Shown: piece after piece, positions 43,917 to 51,575 of the stretch
How positions within the stretch are numbered: position 1 is the first letter of the stretch
Layout: each line of letters begins with the position of its first letter
Origin: CBDCVD01 sp965224015
GTDB lineage: Bacteria > Pseudomonadota > Alphaproteobacteria > Rhizobiales > CBDCVD01
DNA: 64,000 nucleotides
Direction: 5' to 3'
Assembly: GCA_965224015.1 (NCBI GenBank)
Contig: OZ245032.1
Span: forward strand, 620,001 to 684,000
Made by a program: the position numbers and the translations under genes
The notes under the pieces: model-generated
Seen by the model: only the letters and a program-made list of their open reading frames with translations
Databases searched by the model: none
What the model was told of the DNA's origin: nothing

Positions 43917-44891
43917 CTAAATCTGAGTATCATTCCAAATCCGAGTGCAGGTGCCCAGATGCTGCCCACCACGCGCCTTGGCAAGTGCGATCTGTTTCTG
44001 CCGCTCCCTAAAGCCTCGCGTTTTCGCCTGCGAATGGGTGCCCACGCAACGCGGGCAACTGACCCCCGGGACATAGTCGGGAGAGGTCTTGTCGTCTTCA
44101 TCAATTGGTCGCCGGCAGGCATGGCACATATCGTAGCGTCCTGGGACAAGCCCGTGACCAACCGTCACACGACGGTCAAATACAAAACACTCCCCCCGCC
44201 AAAGGCTCTCACTTTCGGGGATATCTTCGAGATATTTCAAGATGCCGCCTTTCAGGTGATAAACCGCATCAACCCCTTGCGCTTTGAGCCAGGAAGTTGC
44301 CTTTTCGCACCGTATGCCACCGGTACAATAGGTGGCGATCTTTTTGCCCTTAAGGGCTGCCGCCTGATCGTCAAACCATTGGGGGAAATCTCGAAACGTC
44401 GTAATGTGAGGATTAATGGCGCCTTGAAACGTCCCGACCTCAACTTCGTAATCGTTTCTCGTATCGATAAGCACAACCTCAGGGTCGCTGATCAAGGCGT
44501 TCCAGTCTTCTGGCGCCACATACTCGCCCACCTGCGCAATGGGGCTCACGCCGGGCACCCCCATGGTTACGATTTCTTTCTTTACGCGCACCTTCAAGCG
44601 TAAAAACGGGTTCTTATGGGCGTATGATTGCTTGTACTCCAGCTCAGCACATCCGGGAAGCTGTCTGATAGCTGCAATGGCTGTATTGATACCATCGCGC
44701 GTGCCGGCGATCGTACCGTTGATGCCCTCAAAGCCGAGAATCAGGGTACCGGAAATGCCCGCGGCCTGGCAAACTTGCCGAAGACTTTCCTGATGCGTCG
44801 CAATATCTTCCAGGGGAGCAAATTTGTAAAGGGCCGCGATCACATATGGCGATGCCTGAGGGGTCGAGGCGTTTGGTGCTGTTTTTGACAT
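43917..44891 (-). CDS. trhO: tRNA uridine-34 5-hydroxylase (rhodanese-related, YceA/TrhO)
   Basis: The 324-residue TrhO protein makes 5-hydroxyuridine at tRNA position 34 using oxygen. The N-terminal acylphosphatase-like part has GISGTLILGFEGINGTIAGT. The rhodanese domain has VVLIDTRNDYEVEVGTFQGA and the active-site loop IATYCTGGIRCEKATSWL. A C-terminal cysteine cluster (CHACRRPI then CPRCVGTH) is typical. Single gene. Confidence 0.94.
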   Translation of the reverse strand: MSKTAPNASTPQASPYVIAALYKFAPLEDIATHQESLRQVCQAAGISGTLILGFEGINGTIAGTRDGINTAIAAIRQLPGCAELEYKQSYAHKNPFLRLKVRVKKEIVTMGVPGVSPIAQVGEYVAPEDWNALISDPEVVLIDTRNDYEVEVGTFQGAINPHITTFRDFPQWFDDQAAALKGKKIATYCTGGIRCEKATSWLKAQGVDAVYHLKGGILKYLEDIPESESLWRGECFVFDRRVTVGHGLVPGRYDMCHACRRPIDEDDKTSPDYVPGVSCPRCVGTHSQAKTRGFRERQKQIALAKARGGQHLGTCTRIWNDTQI

Positions 44892-44962
44892 AGGCTTTCA
44901 TCATGATGGGTTGGCTTTATGAACTGGTTTTACGCCAAAATGGCAAGTGAACCCGTCTTAAC

Positions 44963-45826
44963 TTATTGAATTTTACCGGCATCACGGGGCAACTCAAAGC
45001 CCAGATTGCGGTGGGCGTACATGGCGCGGTTGATTTCTCCACCAAACTGAAAGATAGCCGCGGAGAAGTAAAGAAAAATCAAGGCCGCAAACAGCCCTCC
45101 AAGCCCCGCATAAAGAGTCGTAAAATAGGCAAATTGCGACAGATAATAGGAATAGGCAACAGCAATGATAAACCAGAAGACCAAAGTGATCATGATCCCC
45201 GGCCACAGTACCGAAAGGGGCAAACGCCTTGCAGGCAAAAACACATGCCCGCCAACCAACCCGATCAGCAACAGGCAAAACCCGACAACATAGCGCAGGA
45301 AATCAAAAGTAACCTGAGCGCTACCCAATTGCGGGACGCGGGCAACCGCAAGGCTCCACAAAGTAGGCGCAAATACAATCGTCAAAGCCAGCGCAATGGC
45401 AATAACGGCGCCGCAGATAACAATGACAATGTCATGTAGAGCCCGCACCCACCAGGCACGGGTCTCGGTAAAGCGATAGGCGCGGTTGAGGCCCGTACGC
45501 AGGCTCTCCACACCGCGTGAAGACGTCCAGATTGTAAAAAGACCGGAGATCGTCAACAGGTCCCGCCGCTGGCCGGTCAAAAGTGAGGTGATTTCGCCGC
45601 GCAGCGGGTTGACCAACTCCGCCGGGGCGACCTGCAAAAGCGCACCGATTACCCCTTCCGCCAACGCCGCATCGCCAAAAAAACTGGTTGCCGAAAACAA
45701 AAAGATCAAAAACGGAAACAGCGCCAGGATAATGCAATAGGCAATATTGCCTGAGTTGGGAAACCCGTCGTCTTTATAAAACCGGTCATAGGCGTCTTTG
45801 AGAATGTCCCAAACTGTCTCTAGCAT
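44963..45826 (-). CDS. YihY/BrkB family inner-membrane protein
   Basis: The 287-residue protein has six or so membrane helices, with GNIAYCIILALFPFLIFLFS near residue 27, LFTIWTSSRGVESLRTGLNR near 98, and the conserved ending LYAGLGGLFAALIFLYFSAA, then GGEINRAMY. The older RNase BN name for this family is not correct, and the function is unknown. It begins 1 base after the nth stop, so the two are cotranscribed. Confidence 0.92.
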   Translation of the reverse strand: MLETVWDILKDAYDRFYKDDGFPNSGNIAYCIILALFPFLIFLFSATSFFGDAALAEGVIGALLQVAPAELVNPLRGEITSLLTGQRRDLLTISGLFTIWTSSRGVESLRTGLNRAYRFTETRAWWVRALHDIVIVICGAVIAIALALTIVFAPTLWSLAVARVPQLGSAQVTFDFLRYVVGFCLLLIGLVGGHVFLPARRLPLSVLWPGIMITLVFWFIIAVAYSYYLSQFAYFTTLYAGLGGLFAALIFLYFSAAIFQFGGEINRAMYAHRNLGFELPRDAGKIQ

Positions 45827-46519
45827 TTAAGGGCCCAGGTAAGGTATGTCGTTGCTTTTGTCCACAAACTTGCAAATGTCTGCAATAAGGCAGCGATCAC
45901 ACAGGGGCTTGCGCGCCTTGCAAATGTAGCGCCCATGCAGAATGAGCCAGTGATGGGCGTGCAGGCTGTAGTCAGCCGGCACGACTTTTTCCAGAGCAAG
46001 CTCCACCGCCAGAACGGTCTTTCCCGGCGCCAGGCCGGTGCGGTTGGCAAGACGAAAAATATGGGTGTCCACAGCCATAACCGGCTTTTTGAAGGCAATA
46101 TTGAGAACCACGTTGGCCGTTTTACGCCCAACCCCAGGTAAGGCTTGCAACGCAGCGCGGGTATCCGGCACCTTACCCCCATGGTGATCAATGAGCTGTT
46201 CGGACAGGGCGATGATGTTTTTTGCCTTGTTACGATAAAGACCGATGGTTCGAATGTGCTCGACAAGACGCTGGTGACCAAGGGCAAGCATTTTTTCGGG
46301 CGTGTCCACGCGCGCAAACAGGGCTTTCGTCGCTTTGTTGACCCCCACGTCTGTTGCCTGTGCTGATAACACCACAGCCACAAGGAGCGTGTAATGATTG
46401 ACATAATCAAGTTCGCCCTCCGGGGCAGGATCAGCAGCCTGCAGGCGGGCAAAAAATGTCTCAATTTCACCATGTTTTAGCTGACTGAGTGCGGTTGTAT
46501 CCGGTTTTCCCTTGGCCAC
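45827..46519 (-). CDS. nth: Endonuclease III
   Basis: This bifunctional DNA glycosylase/AP lyase for oxidised pyrimidines has 230 residues. The helix-hairpin-helix LPGVGRKTANVVLN holds the catalytic lysine K133, and the catalytic Asp is D151 in AVDTHIFRL. Four cysteines in C-x6-C-x2-C-x5-C spacing (C200, C207, C210, C216) bind the 4Fe-4S cluster. The GTG at 46519 is chosen over an upstream GTG because GTGGAGAC lies seven bases ahead. It is divergent from DUF2244, a common alphaproteobacterial pairing. Confidence 0.96.
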   Translation of the reverse strand: MAKGKPDTTALSQLKHGEIETFFARLQAADPAPEGELDYVNHYTLLVAVVLSAQATDVGVNKATKALFARVDTPEKMLALGHQRLVEHIRTIGLYRNKAKNIIALSEQLIDHHGGKVPDTRAALQALPGVGRKTANVVLNIAFKKPVMAVDTHIFRLANRTGLAPGKTVLAVELALEKVVPADYSLHAHHWLILHGRYICKARKPLCDRCLIADICKFVDKSNDIPYLGP

Positions 46520-46634
46520 GCTGTCTCCACGTCTTTTCACTACGCACGAAGCCCCCTATAATAGTCCGCGATGGGTGCGACAATCCTATTACACGATCTG
46601 ATAGCCGGTGAATTGATAGCATTTCAGATACCTA

Positions 46635-47138
46635 ATGACCAATTCTTTCGTAAACCAGAGCAAAGCCGAGCAAGACAGGGCGTATACAGCCCGTTTGACT
46701 CCCTATCGCTCGTTGTCAGCGTCTGGTTTTACCGCGCTGATGATCTTTATGGGGGTGTACAATATTGGCTTGGGCATTGTGTTCACGCTTCACGGCGCGT
46801 GGCCGGTTTTCGGTTTCCTGGGCCTTGAGTTTGCGCTTGTCTATGGCGCGTTTCGCTGGACCTATTGGAGCGCCCGGGCCTACGAAGAAATTGTGCTTCG
46901 CAGCGATCTTCTGTTTGTGCGTCACGTATCGCCGCGAGGCCGGGTCAGAGAGTATCATCTGAACCCGTTATGGACCCGCCTGCGCATTGAGCGCATGGCC
47001 GATGAAGACGTTCACCGCATTGCCCTTACCTCTCAGGGCGCAACCGTGGAGATCGGCGCTTTTCTCAATCCTTGCGATAAAACAGCCTTTGCCCGCGCCT
47101 TTGCCGCGGCGCTCAACAGGGCCAAGGGCCGAATATAG
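46635..47138 (+). CDS. DUF2244 membrane protein
   Basis: The 167-residue protein has two adjacent membrane helices (about residues 28-50 and 56-75), then a soluble part with YEEIVLRSDLLFVRHVSPRG and a C-terminal VEIGAFLNPCDKTAFARAFA, matching DUF2244. The function is unknown. A TATAAT at 46557-46562 could be its -10 box. No clear ribosome-binding site. Confidence 0.86.
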   Translation: MTNSFVNQSKAEQDRAYTARLTPYRSLSASGFTALMIFMGVYNIGLGIVFTLHGAWPVFGFLGLEFALVYGAFRWTYWSARAYEEIVLRSDLLFVRHVSPRGRVREYHLNPLWTRLRIERMADEDVHRIALTSQGATVEIGAFLNPCDKTAFARAFAAALNRAKGRI

Positions 47139-47209
47139 CGTCGCGCGACAAGAATCGGGTGGCAAGCGCGCGACAAGGCTCTATGCTGTGTACTGAAGGA
47201 GACGGACCT

Positions 47210-48142
47210 ATGGAATATGCGCTTGGAAATGACAAGGCTCTCAACGGTGGCCATTCCAACACATCGGGCACACAGGAAAAGACAAATGCTGTTGATGATT
47301 ACGAAATTGTGCGCCGCACGATCGCGTTTGTCAGCCTTTCGTGGCGTGAACAACCTTCCCTTAAGACTATTGCCACCCATGTGGGCATGTCCCCGTTTGC
47401 TCTGCAAAAGCTTTTTACCCGGTGGGCCGGGATCAGCCCGAAAGCGTTCTTGCAGGCCATAACTCTGCGCGCTGCCAAGCAGTTGCTTGATGACAACGCC
47501 AGCCTGCTTGATGCGGCCTATGAGGTCGGCATGTCGGGCCCCTCCCGCCTTCATGATTTGTTTGTTACCCACGAGGCCATGCCTCCCGGGGTGTACAAAA
47601 GCAAAGGAGTCGGCTTGACGATCCAATACGGCTATCATCCCTGCCCGTTCGGCGTGGCGGTTGTGCTGATGACGGATCGCGGGCTAGCCGGGTTGGCGTT
47701 TGCCGATGCGGGTGGCGAGGATACAGCCCTTGATGACATGATGAGCCGCTGGCCGAACGCTCAATACGTTCATTCTCAGGAAGCCACAGCCCCCATGGCG
47801 ATGCGCATTTTCGCTACTCGGAAATGGACGCCGGAGACTCCATTGCGGGTGGTGTTGATCGGCACCGACTTTGAAATCCGCGTATGGCAGACCTTGCTGA
47901 AAATCCCTGCGGGGGGCCTAACCAGTTATGGGGCGATTGCCAATCATCTCGGCAGCCCCAAGGCGGCCCGCGCCGTGGGTTCAGCGGTTGGGCGCAATCC
48001 CCTGTCGTTTGTTGTCCCATGCCACCGCGTTGTGGGGGCGAGTGGAGCGATCACTGGATATCATTGGGGTTTAACGCGAAAGCGTGCCATGCTCGGTTGG
48101 GAGAGCGGCCTTGGGGCACGCTCTATAGCAAAATGCGTTTAA
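47210..48142 (+). CDS. AraC-type / O6-methylguanine-DNA methyltransferase fusion (Ada-like, lacking the N-terminal domain)
   Basis: The 310-residue protein has an AraC helix-turn-helix domain (about 45-130, LKTIATHVGMSPFALQKLF) and then an Ada-type methyltransferase domain with the acceptor cysteine in VVPCHRVVGASGAITGYHWG. The Ada Cys38 zinc domain that senses methylphosphotriesters is absent, as in many short Ada-like proteins. AAGGAG lies ahead of the ATG at 47210. The last five codons and the stop (IAKCV) are encoded by the family B repeat that begins at 48123. Confidence 0.9.
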   Translation: MEYALGNDKALNGGHSNTSGTQEKTNAVDDYEIVRRTIAFVSLSWREQPSLKTIATHVGMSPFALQKLFTRWAGISPKAFLQAITLRAAKQLLDDNASLLDAAYEVGMSGPSRLHDLFVTHEAMPPGVYKSKGVGLTIQYGYHPCPFGVAVVLMTDRGLAGLAFADAGGEDTALDDMMSRWPNAQYVHSQEATAPMAMRIFATRKWTPETPLRVVLIGTDFEIRVWQTLLKIPAGGLTSYGAIANHLGSPKAARAVGSAVGRNPLSFVVPCHRVVGASGAITGYHWGLTRKRAMLGWESGLGARSIAKCV

Positions 48143-48185
48143 TTGGAATCATAGGCATTCCGTATTTTCTCGCATTTTGCTATAG
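48123..48185. repeat. Family B palindromic repeat between convergent genes
   Basis: CTATAGCAAAATGCGTTTAA to CTCGCATTTTGCTATAG is a near-perfect 63-bp hairpin. It overlaps the end of the ada-like gene and touches the gpmA stop, so it could act as a two-way terminator; that is inference. Confidence 0.85.
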
Positions 48186-48803
48186 TTAGATTAACCGTTT
48201 GTGGCTGATCACCACACCGGCTTCATCAAGCCGGTATACGAGCGGAACACCGGTTCCGATCTCATAGGCGACAATCTCGTCAGGTGTTAGCTGCTCAAGC
48301 TGCATGACAAGGGCCCGCAGGGAATTTCCGTGGGCGACCACGAGAATATTCTCGCCGCTCTTGACCCGTGGCAGAATATGCGCCTCATAATAGGGCAGCA
48401 CCCGTTCCGCCGTGTCCTTTAAACTTTCGCCGCCTGGCGGCGGCACATCAAAAGAACGGCGCCAGATATGGACTTGCTCATTGCCCCATTTTTTCCGCGC
48501 ATCGTCCTTATTCAGACCGGTCAGGTCCCCGTAGTCGCGCTCATTGAGCCTTTCGTCCCGGATAACTTCGAGCCCCTCACGTCCCATCTCAGCAAGCGCC
48601 AGGTCCAGAGTCGTCTGGGCGCGCTGCAGGGCACTGGTAAACGCGATATCAAATTCCAGGCCCCCTGCCTTCATCAAACGGCCAGCCGTTTTCGCCTCCT
48701 CAACTCCCGTTTTGGTCAGGGCAACATCGGTCCAGCCTGTGAATTGGTTTTTTAAGTTCCATTCCGATTGTCCGTGACGAACAAGAACAAGACTATGCGC
48801 CAT
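48186..48803 (-). CDS. gpmA: 2,3-bisphosphoglycerate-dependent phosphoglycerate mutase
   Basis: The 205-residue enzyme interconverts 3- and 2-phosphoglycerate. It has the phosphohistidine motif VLVRHGQSEWNLKNQFTGWT, then ERDYGDLTGLNKDDARKKWG, PPPGGESLKDTAERVLPYY and the second histidine in ILVVAHGNSLRALV. It is shorter than E. coli GpmA (250), as is usual in alphaproteobacteria. GAGG precedes the ATG. Last gene of the FMN reductase-pyrF-DUF1330-dapB-gpmA operon. Confidence 0.96.
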   Translation of the reverse strand: MAHSLVLVRHGQSEWNLKNQFTGWTDVALTKTGVEEAKTAGRLMKAGGLEFDIAFTSALQRAQTTLDLALAEMGREGLEVIRDERLNERDYGDLTGLNKDDARKKWGNEQVHIWRRSFDVPPPGGESLKDTAERVLPYYEAHILPRVKSGENILVVAHGNSLRALVMQLEQLTPDEIVAYEIGTGVPLVYRLDEAGVVISHKRLI

Positions 48804-48829
48804 CGCGCCTCGCTATTTGTCTATTGCAT

Positions 48830-49645
48830 TCAGTCTGATAAGCCGAGTACATCATACATCGAATAAAGCCCGGGCTTTTTCTCATAGGCCCAAAGAGCGG
48901 CACGAACAGCCCCGCGGGCAAAGATTTCCCGGTCTTGCGCCCTATGGGACAATTCCAGCCGTTCCCCCTCCCCGGCCAGGATCACCGTATGATCGCCAAC
49001 CACCGACCCTCCGCGCAGGGTGGCAAAGCCGATCGCACCCGCTTGCCGCGCGCCTGTGTGCCCGTCGCGTACCCGCACCGCCTTTTCCCGCAGGTCCACC
49101 CCTCGCCCCGCGGCGGCGGCCTCTCCGAGCAGCAATGCCGTTCCCGAGGGCGCATCGACCTTGTGCCGGTGATGCATCTCGGCGATCTCAATGTCAAACC
49201 CATCCGCAAGCGCCACCGCCGCCTGTTTTACCAGCGCCGCCAACACAATCACCCCCATGCTCATATTTCCGGATTTGACGATGCGTGCATGATTTGCCGC
49301 CAACGCAAGCTCTTTCTCCTGCGCAGGCGCAAAGCCGGTTGTGCCAATGATATGGACTATACGCGCCTGAGCGCAAAGCGCCGCCAAACGCAAACTGGTC
49401 TCAGGTGTGGTAAAGTCCAATAACCCATCGGCCATGGCAATCAGGGGAAGCGGATCATCGCCCACCTGAACCCCGAGCGCGGGCAAGCCTGCCAGTTCAC
49501 CGCAATCCGCACCCAGCGTATCGGCTCCAGGGCGCTCAAAGGCCCCAACAAGCTTTACCCCGTCACTTGCACAGACAGCCTCAATAAGCGCGCGCCCCAT
49601 ACGCCCGCCAGCGCCACTGATAACCAGTTTCAGTGCGTCCGACAT
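48830..49645 (-). CDS. dapB: 4-hydroxy-tetrahydrodipicolinate reductase
   Basis: DapB reduces the cyclic product of DapA in lysine/diaminopimelate synthesis. The 271 residues include VISGAGGRMGRALIEAV (nucleotide binding), VHIIGTTGFAPAQEKEL and the catalytic segment IAEMHHRHKVDAPSGTAL. GAGG six bases ahead supports the ATG. It follows DUF1330 after 43 bases and precedes gpmA by 26. Confidence 0.96.
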   Translation of the reverse strand: MSDALKLVISGAGGRMGRALIEAVCASDGVKLVGAFERPGADTLGADCGELAGLPALGVQVGDDPLPLIAMADGLLDFTTPETSLRLAALCAQARIVHIIGTTGFAPAQEKELALAANHARIVKSGNMSMGVIVLAALVKQAAVALADGFDIEIAEMHHRHKVDAPSGTALLLGEAAAAGRGVDLREKAVRVRDGHTGARQAGAIGFATLRGGSVVGDHTVILAGEGERLELSHRAQDREIFARGAVRAALWAYEKKPGLYSMYDVLGLSD

Positions 49646-49688
49646 GAAACCTCGCTTTTATCTTAAAAACAAAAACATATGTAATCAC

Positions 49689-49979
49689 TCACGTATTGCC
49701 GGCGACGACGATCAGTTCACCTTCGGAGGCTTCCTGGCGTATAGCCGCTGCTTTTTGATATTCAGGGGAGTGATAGCACGCCAGCGCATCCTCAACGGAC
49801 TCGAACTCGATCACCACATTGCGACCACGCGCTGTGCCTTCCAAGTTGGTTAGCGCACCGCCGCGTACCAGATATCTGACATTGTAGTTCCCAAACGCCA
49901 GCTTCGTTGCCTCAATATAGTCCTTATAGCGTTCAGGGTCTTTCACATCCATGCGCGCAATCCAATACCCTTTGGGCAT
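49689..49979 (-). CDS. DUF1330 domain protein
   Basis: The 96-residue ferredoxin-like dimeric alpha/beta barrel family protein shows MPKGYWIARMDVKDPERYKD and GRNVVIEFESVEDALACYHS, then PEYQKAAAIR. The function is unknown. It is often found in this operon between pyrF and dapB in alphaproteobacteria. It starts 15 bases after pyrF, with GAGGAGG ahead. Confidence 0.94.
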   Translation of the reverse strand: MPKGYWIARMDVKDPERYKDYIEATKLAFGNYNVRYLVRGGALTNLEGTARGRNVVIEFESVEDALACYHSPEYQKAAAIRQEASEGELIVVAGNT

Positions 49980-49994
49980 AGTGCCTCCTCCTCG

Positions 49995-50756
49995 TTATGT
50001 TAATGGGGAATCTTCCGCGTTCTCAATTTGTCGGATGATCTGTCTGGCGGTTTCTACCCTGTTCTGCGCGCCAACAATTGGCCGTGCGACAACAATGTAA
50101 TCGGCCCCTGCCTTTATCGCCTCGGCAGGGCTCAGGGTACGCTTCTGGTCATCCGCAATTATGGCATCTTCCTTGGCTTTAAGGCGAATGCCGGGCGTGA
50201 TCAATTTAAGATCTCCCCCTTTTATCTTACGCAAGCGTGCGACCTCAAGGGGTGAACAGATCAGCCCGTCAAGCCCCGCATCCTGTGCCTGCAAAGCCCG
50301 GCGCCGCACCAGTTCTTGCGCGCCGCACCCATAGCCAGCATCATGCAAATCCTGGTCATCCATGGACGTCAAAACGCTCACACCCAGTAGCGCAAGAGAC
50401 GAACCCGCACGTCCACGCACAGCCGCCGCCATCGTCTGCGGGTAGGCGTGGATGGTCAGCATCGTCACGCCCATAGCGACAATGTTGGTGACCGCCTTCT
50501 CCACAGTATTGGGAATATCGTGAAGCTTGGCGTCAAGAAACACCCGCTTTCCCCTATCAAGCAGCTCGGCACAATAACTCAGCCCGCCGGCAAACTGAAG
50601 CTGCATCCCGACCTTGTAAAAGCTGGCCTCATCCCCAAGGTCATCAACAACAGCGCGCGCGGCATCAATGCTAGGAACATCAAGACCAACGATCAGACGA
50701 TCGCGTGCGGCAAGCGCAGGCGAGGTTGATGCCAATTGCGTGGACGGCATGCCCAT
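49995..50756 (-). CDS. pyrF: Orotidine 5'-phosphate decarboxylase
   Basis: PyrF makes UMP from OMP. The 253-residue TIM barrel has DRLIVGLDVPSIDAARAVVD, the catalytic FLDAKLHDIPNTVEKAV, TIHAYPQTM and GADYIVVARPIVGA (phosphate binding). An N-terminal extension of about 18 residues precedes the core; the second ATG two codons in is also possible. AGGA lies 11 bases ahead. Confidence 0.95.
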   Translation of the reverse strand: MGMPSTQLASTSPALAARDRLIVGLDVPSIDAARAVVDDLGDEASFYKVGMQLQFAGGLSYCAELLDRGKRVFLDAKLHDIPNTVEKAVTNIVAMGVTMLTIHAYPQTMAAAVRGRAGSSLALLGVSVLTSMDDQDLHDAGYGCGAQELVRRRALQAQDAGLDGLICSPLEVARLRKIKGGDLKLITPGIRLKAKEDAIIADDQKRTLSPAEAIKAGADYIVVARPIVGAQNRVETARQIIRQIENAEDSPLT

Positions 50757-50780
50757 GGGGTTGTTATCCTGTTGCTAATT

Positions 50781-51377
50781 CTAACGTTCGGGCCCGCGTT
50801 TTTGCATGATGTATTTTGCCGCATCCAGCAGTGCCCTTGCAGCGCCCGCCAGCATGGCCCGGGCACGCTCGTCGACAGGATCTTCATTATCATCAAATCC
50901 GGCCATGGCGTTGGGCACCATGGCTTCCTGCGACAAAACGGTCGCCCCCAGTCCAGCGCAAAGGATCTGGCGCAACTGAATCAGACCGCGCACCCCGGCA
51001 AATGCCCCCGGAGAGGCGGCACCGATAGCAAATACCGGTTTTACAAAGGCGTTCCTGCCGCTCTCGTCGTGGACTCGGCTGACCCAATCAAGGGTGTTTT
51101 TCAGCAAGGGAGTGACTCCGGCATTATATTCTGGCGCTGCGATAAATACGCCGTGGTGTGAGGCCATCTGCTCAGACAGCTTCCGCGCGTTTTCAGGAAT
51201 GCCCCTATCCCCTTCCAGGTCCCCATTGTAGATGGGTAGCTCATAGTCGATCAAAGAAAGCTGGGTAACTGCAGCATCGCTAAGCGCCAGCTTGCGTGCC
51301 ATGGCCGCCGCCAGGCGGGCGTTAACCGAGCCACTGCGCGTGCTGCCGGAGAAAGTCAAAATCCTGGGATTGATCAC
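50781..51377 (-). CDS. NADPH-dependent FMN reductase family protein
   Basis: The 198-residue flavodoxin-like protein has ILTFSGSTRSGSVNARLAAA at the start (FMN phosphate loop), APEYNAGVTPLLKNTLDWVS and AIGAASPGAFAGVRGLIQLR. It is a likely NAD(P)H:quinone or azo reductase. GTG start at 51375-51377 with GAGGTAAC ahead. First gene of the pyrF operon. Confidence 0.92.
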   Translation of the reverse strand: MINPRILTFSGSTRSGSVNARLAAAMARKLALSDAAVTQLSLIDYELPIYNGDLEGDRGIPENARKLSEQMASHHGVFIAAPEYNAGVTPLLKNTLDWVSRVHDESGRNAFVKPVFAIGAASPGAFAGVRGLIQLRQILCAGLGATVLSQEAMVPNAMAGFDDNEDPVDERARAMLAGAARALLDAAKYIMQKRGPER

Positions 51378-51489
51378 TATGTTACCTCGTTATTTGGGAG
51401 CTTGTAGGCAGATGCCGGTTAATTGATATGCCCATTTGTTTTCTTGCTTGGCTGTACCGGCTCTGGCGAGCAAGGTCAAGGCCTGCTCC

Positions 51490-51549
51490 TAGAGCGTGTC
51501 ATGTCTTAATAGAAGCAGAACTGCTTCTATTAAGACATGACACGCTCTA
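51490..51549. repeat. Family A, perfect 29-bp inverted repeat
   Basis: TAGAGCGTGTCATGTCTTAA and on to GAAGCAG (51490-51518) is matched exactly by its reverse complement at 51521-51549 around an AA centre. It is the most regular member of the family. It separates the island 2 operon from the pyrF operon and could fold as a strong hairpin at the end of the catabolic transcript. Confidence 0.95.
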
Positions 51550-51575
51550 AAGCAAGATTTTGCCAATCGGTCGGG

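Noticed and set aside
48830..49423. Long plus-strand frames opposite dapB
   Set aside because: They are shadows of dapB; no motif or ribosome-binding site supports them.
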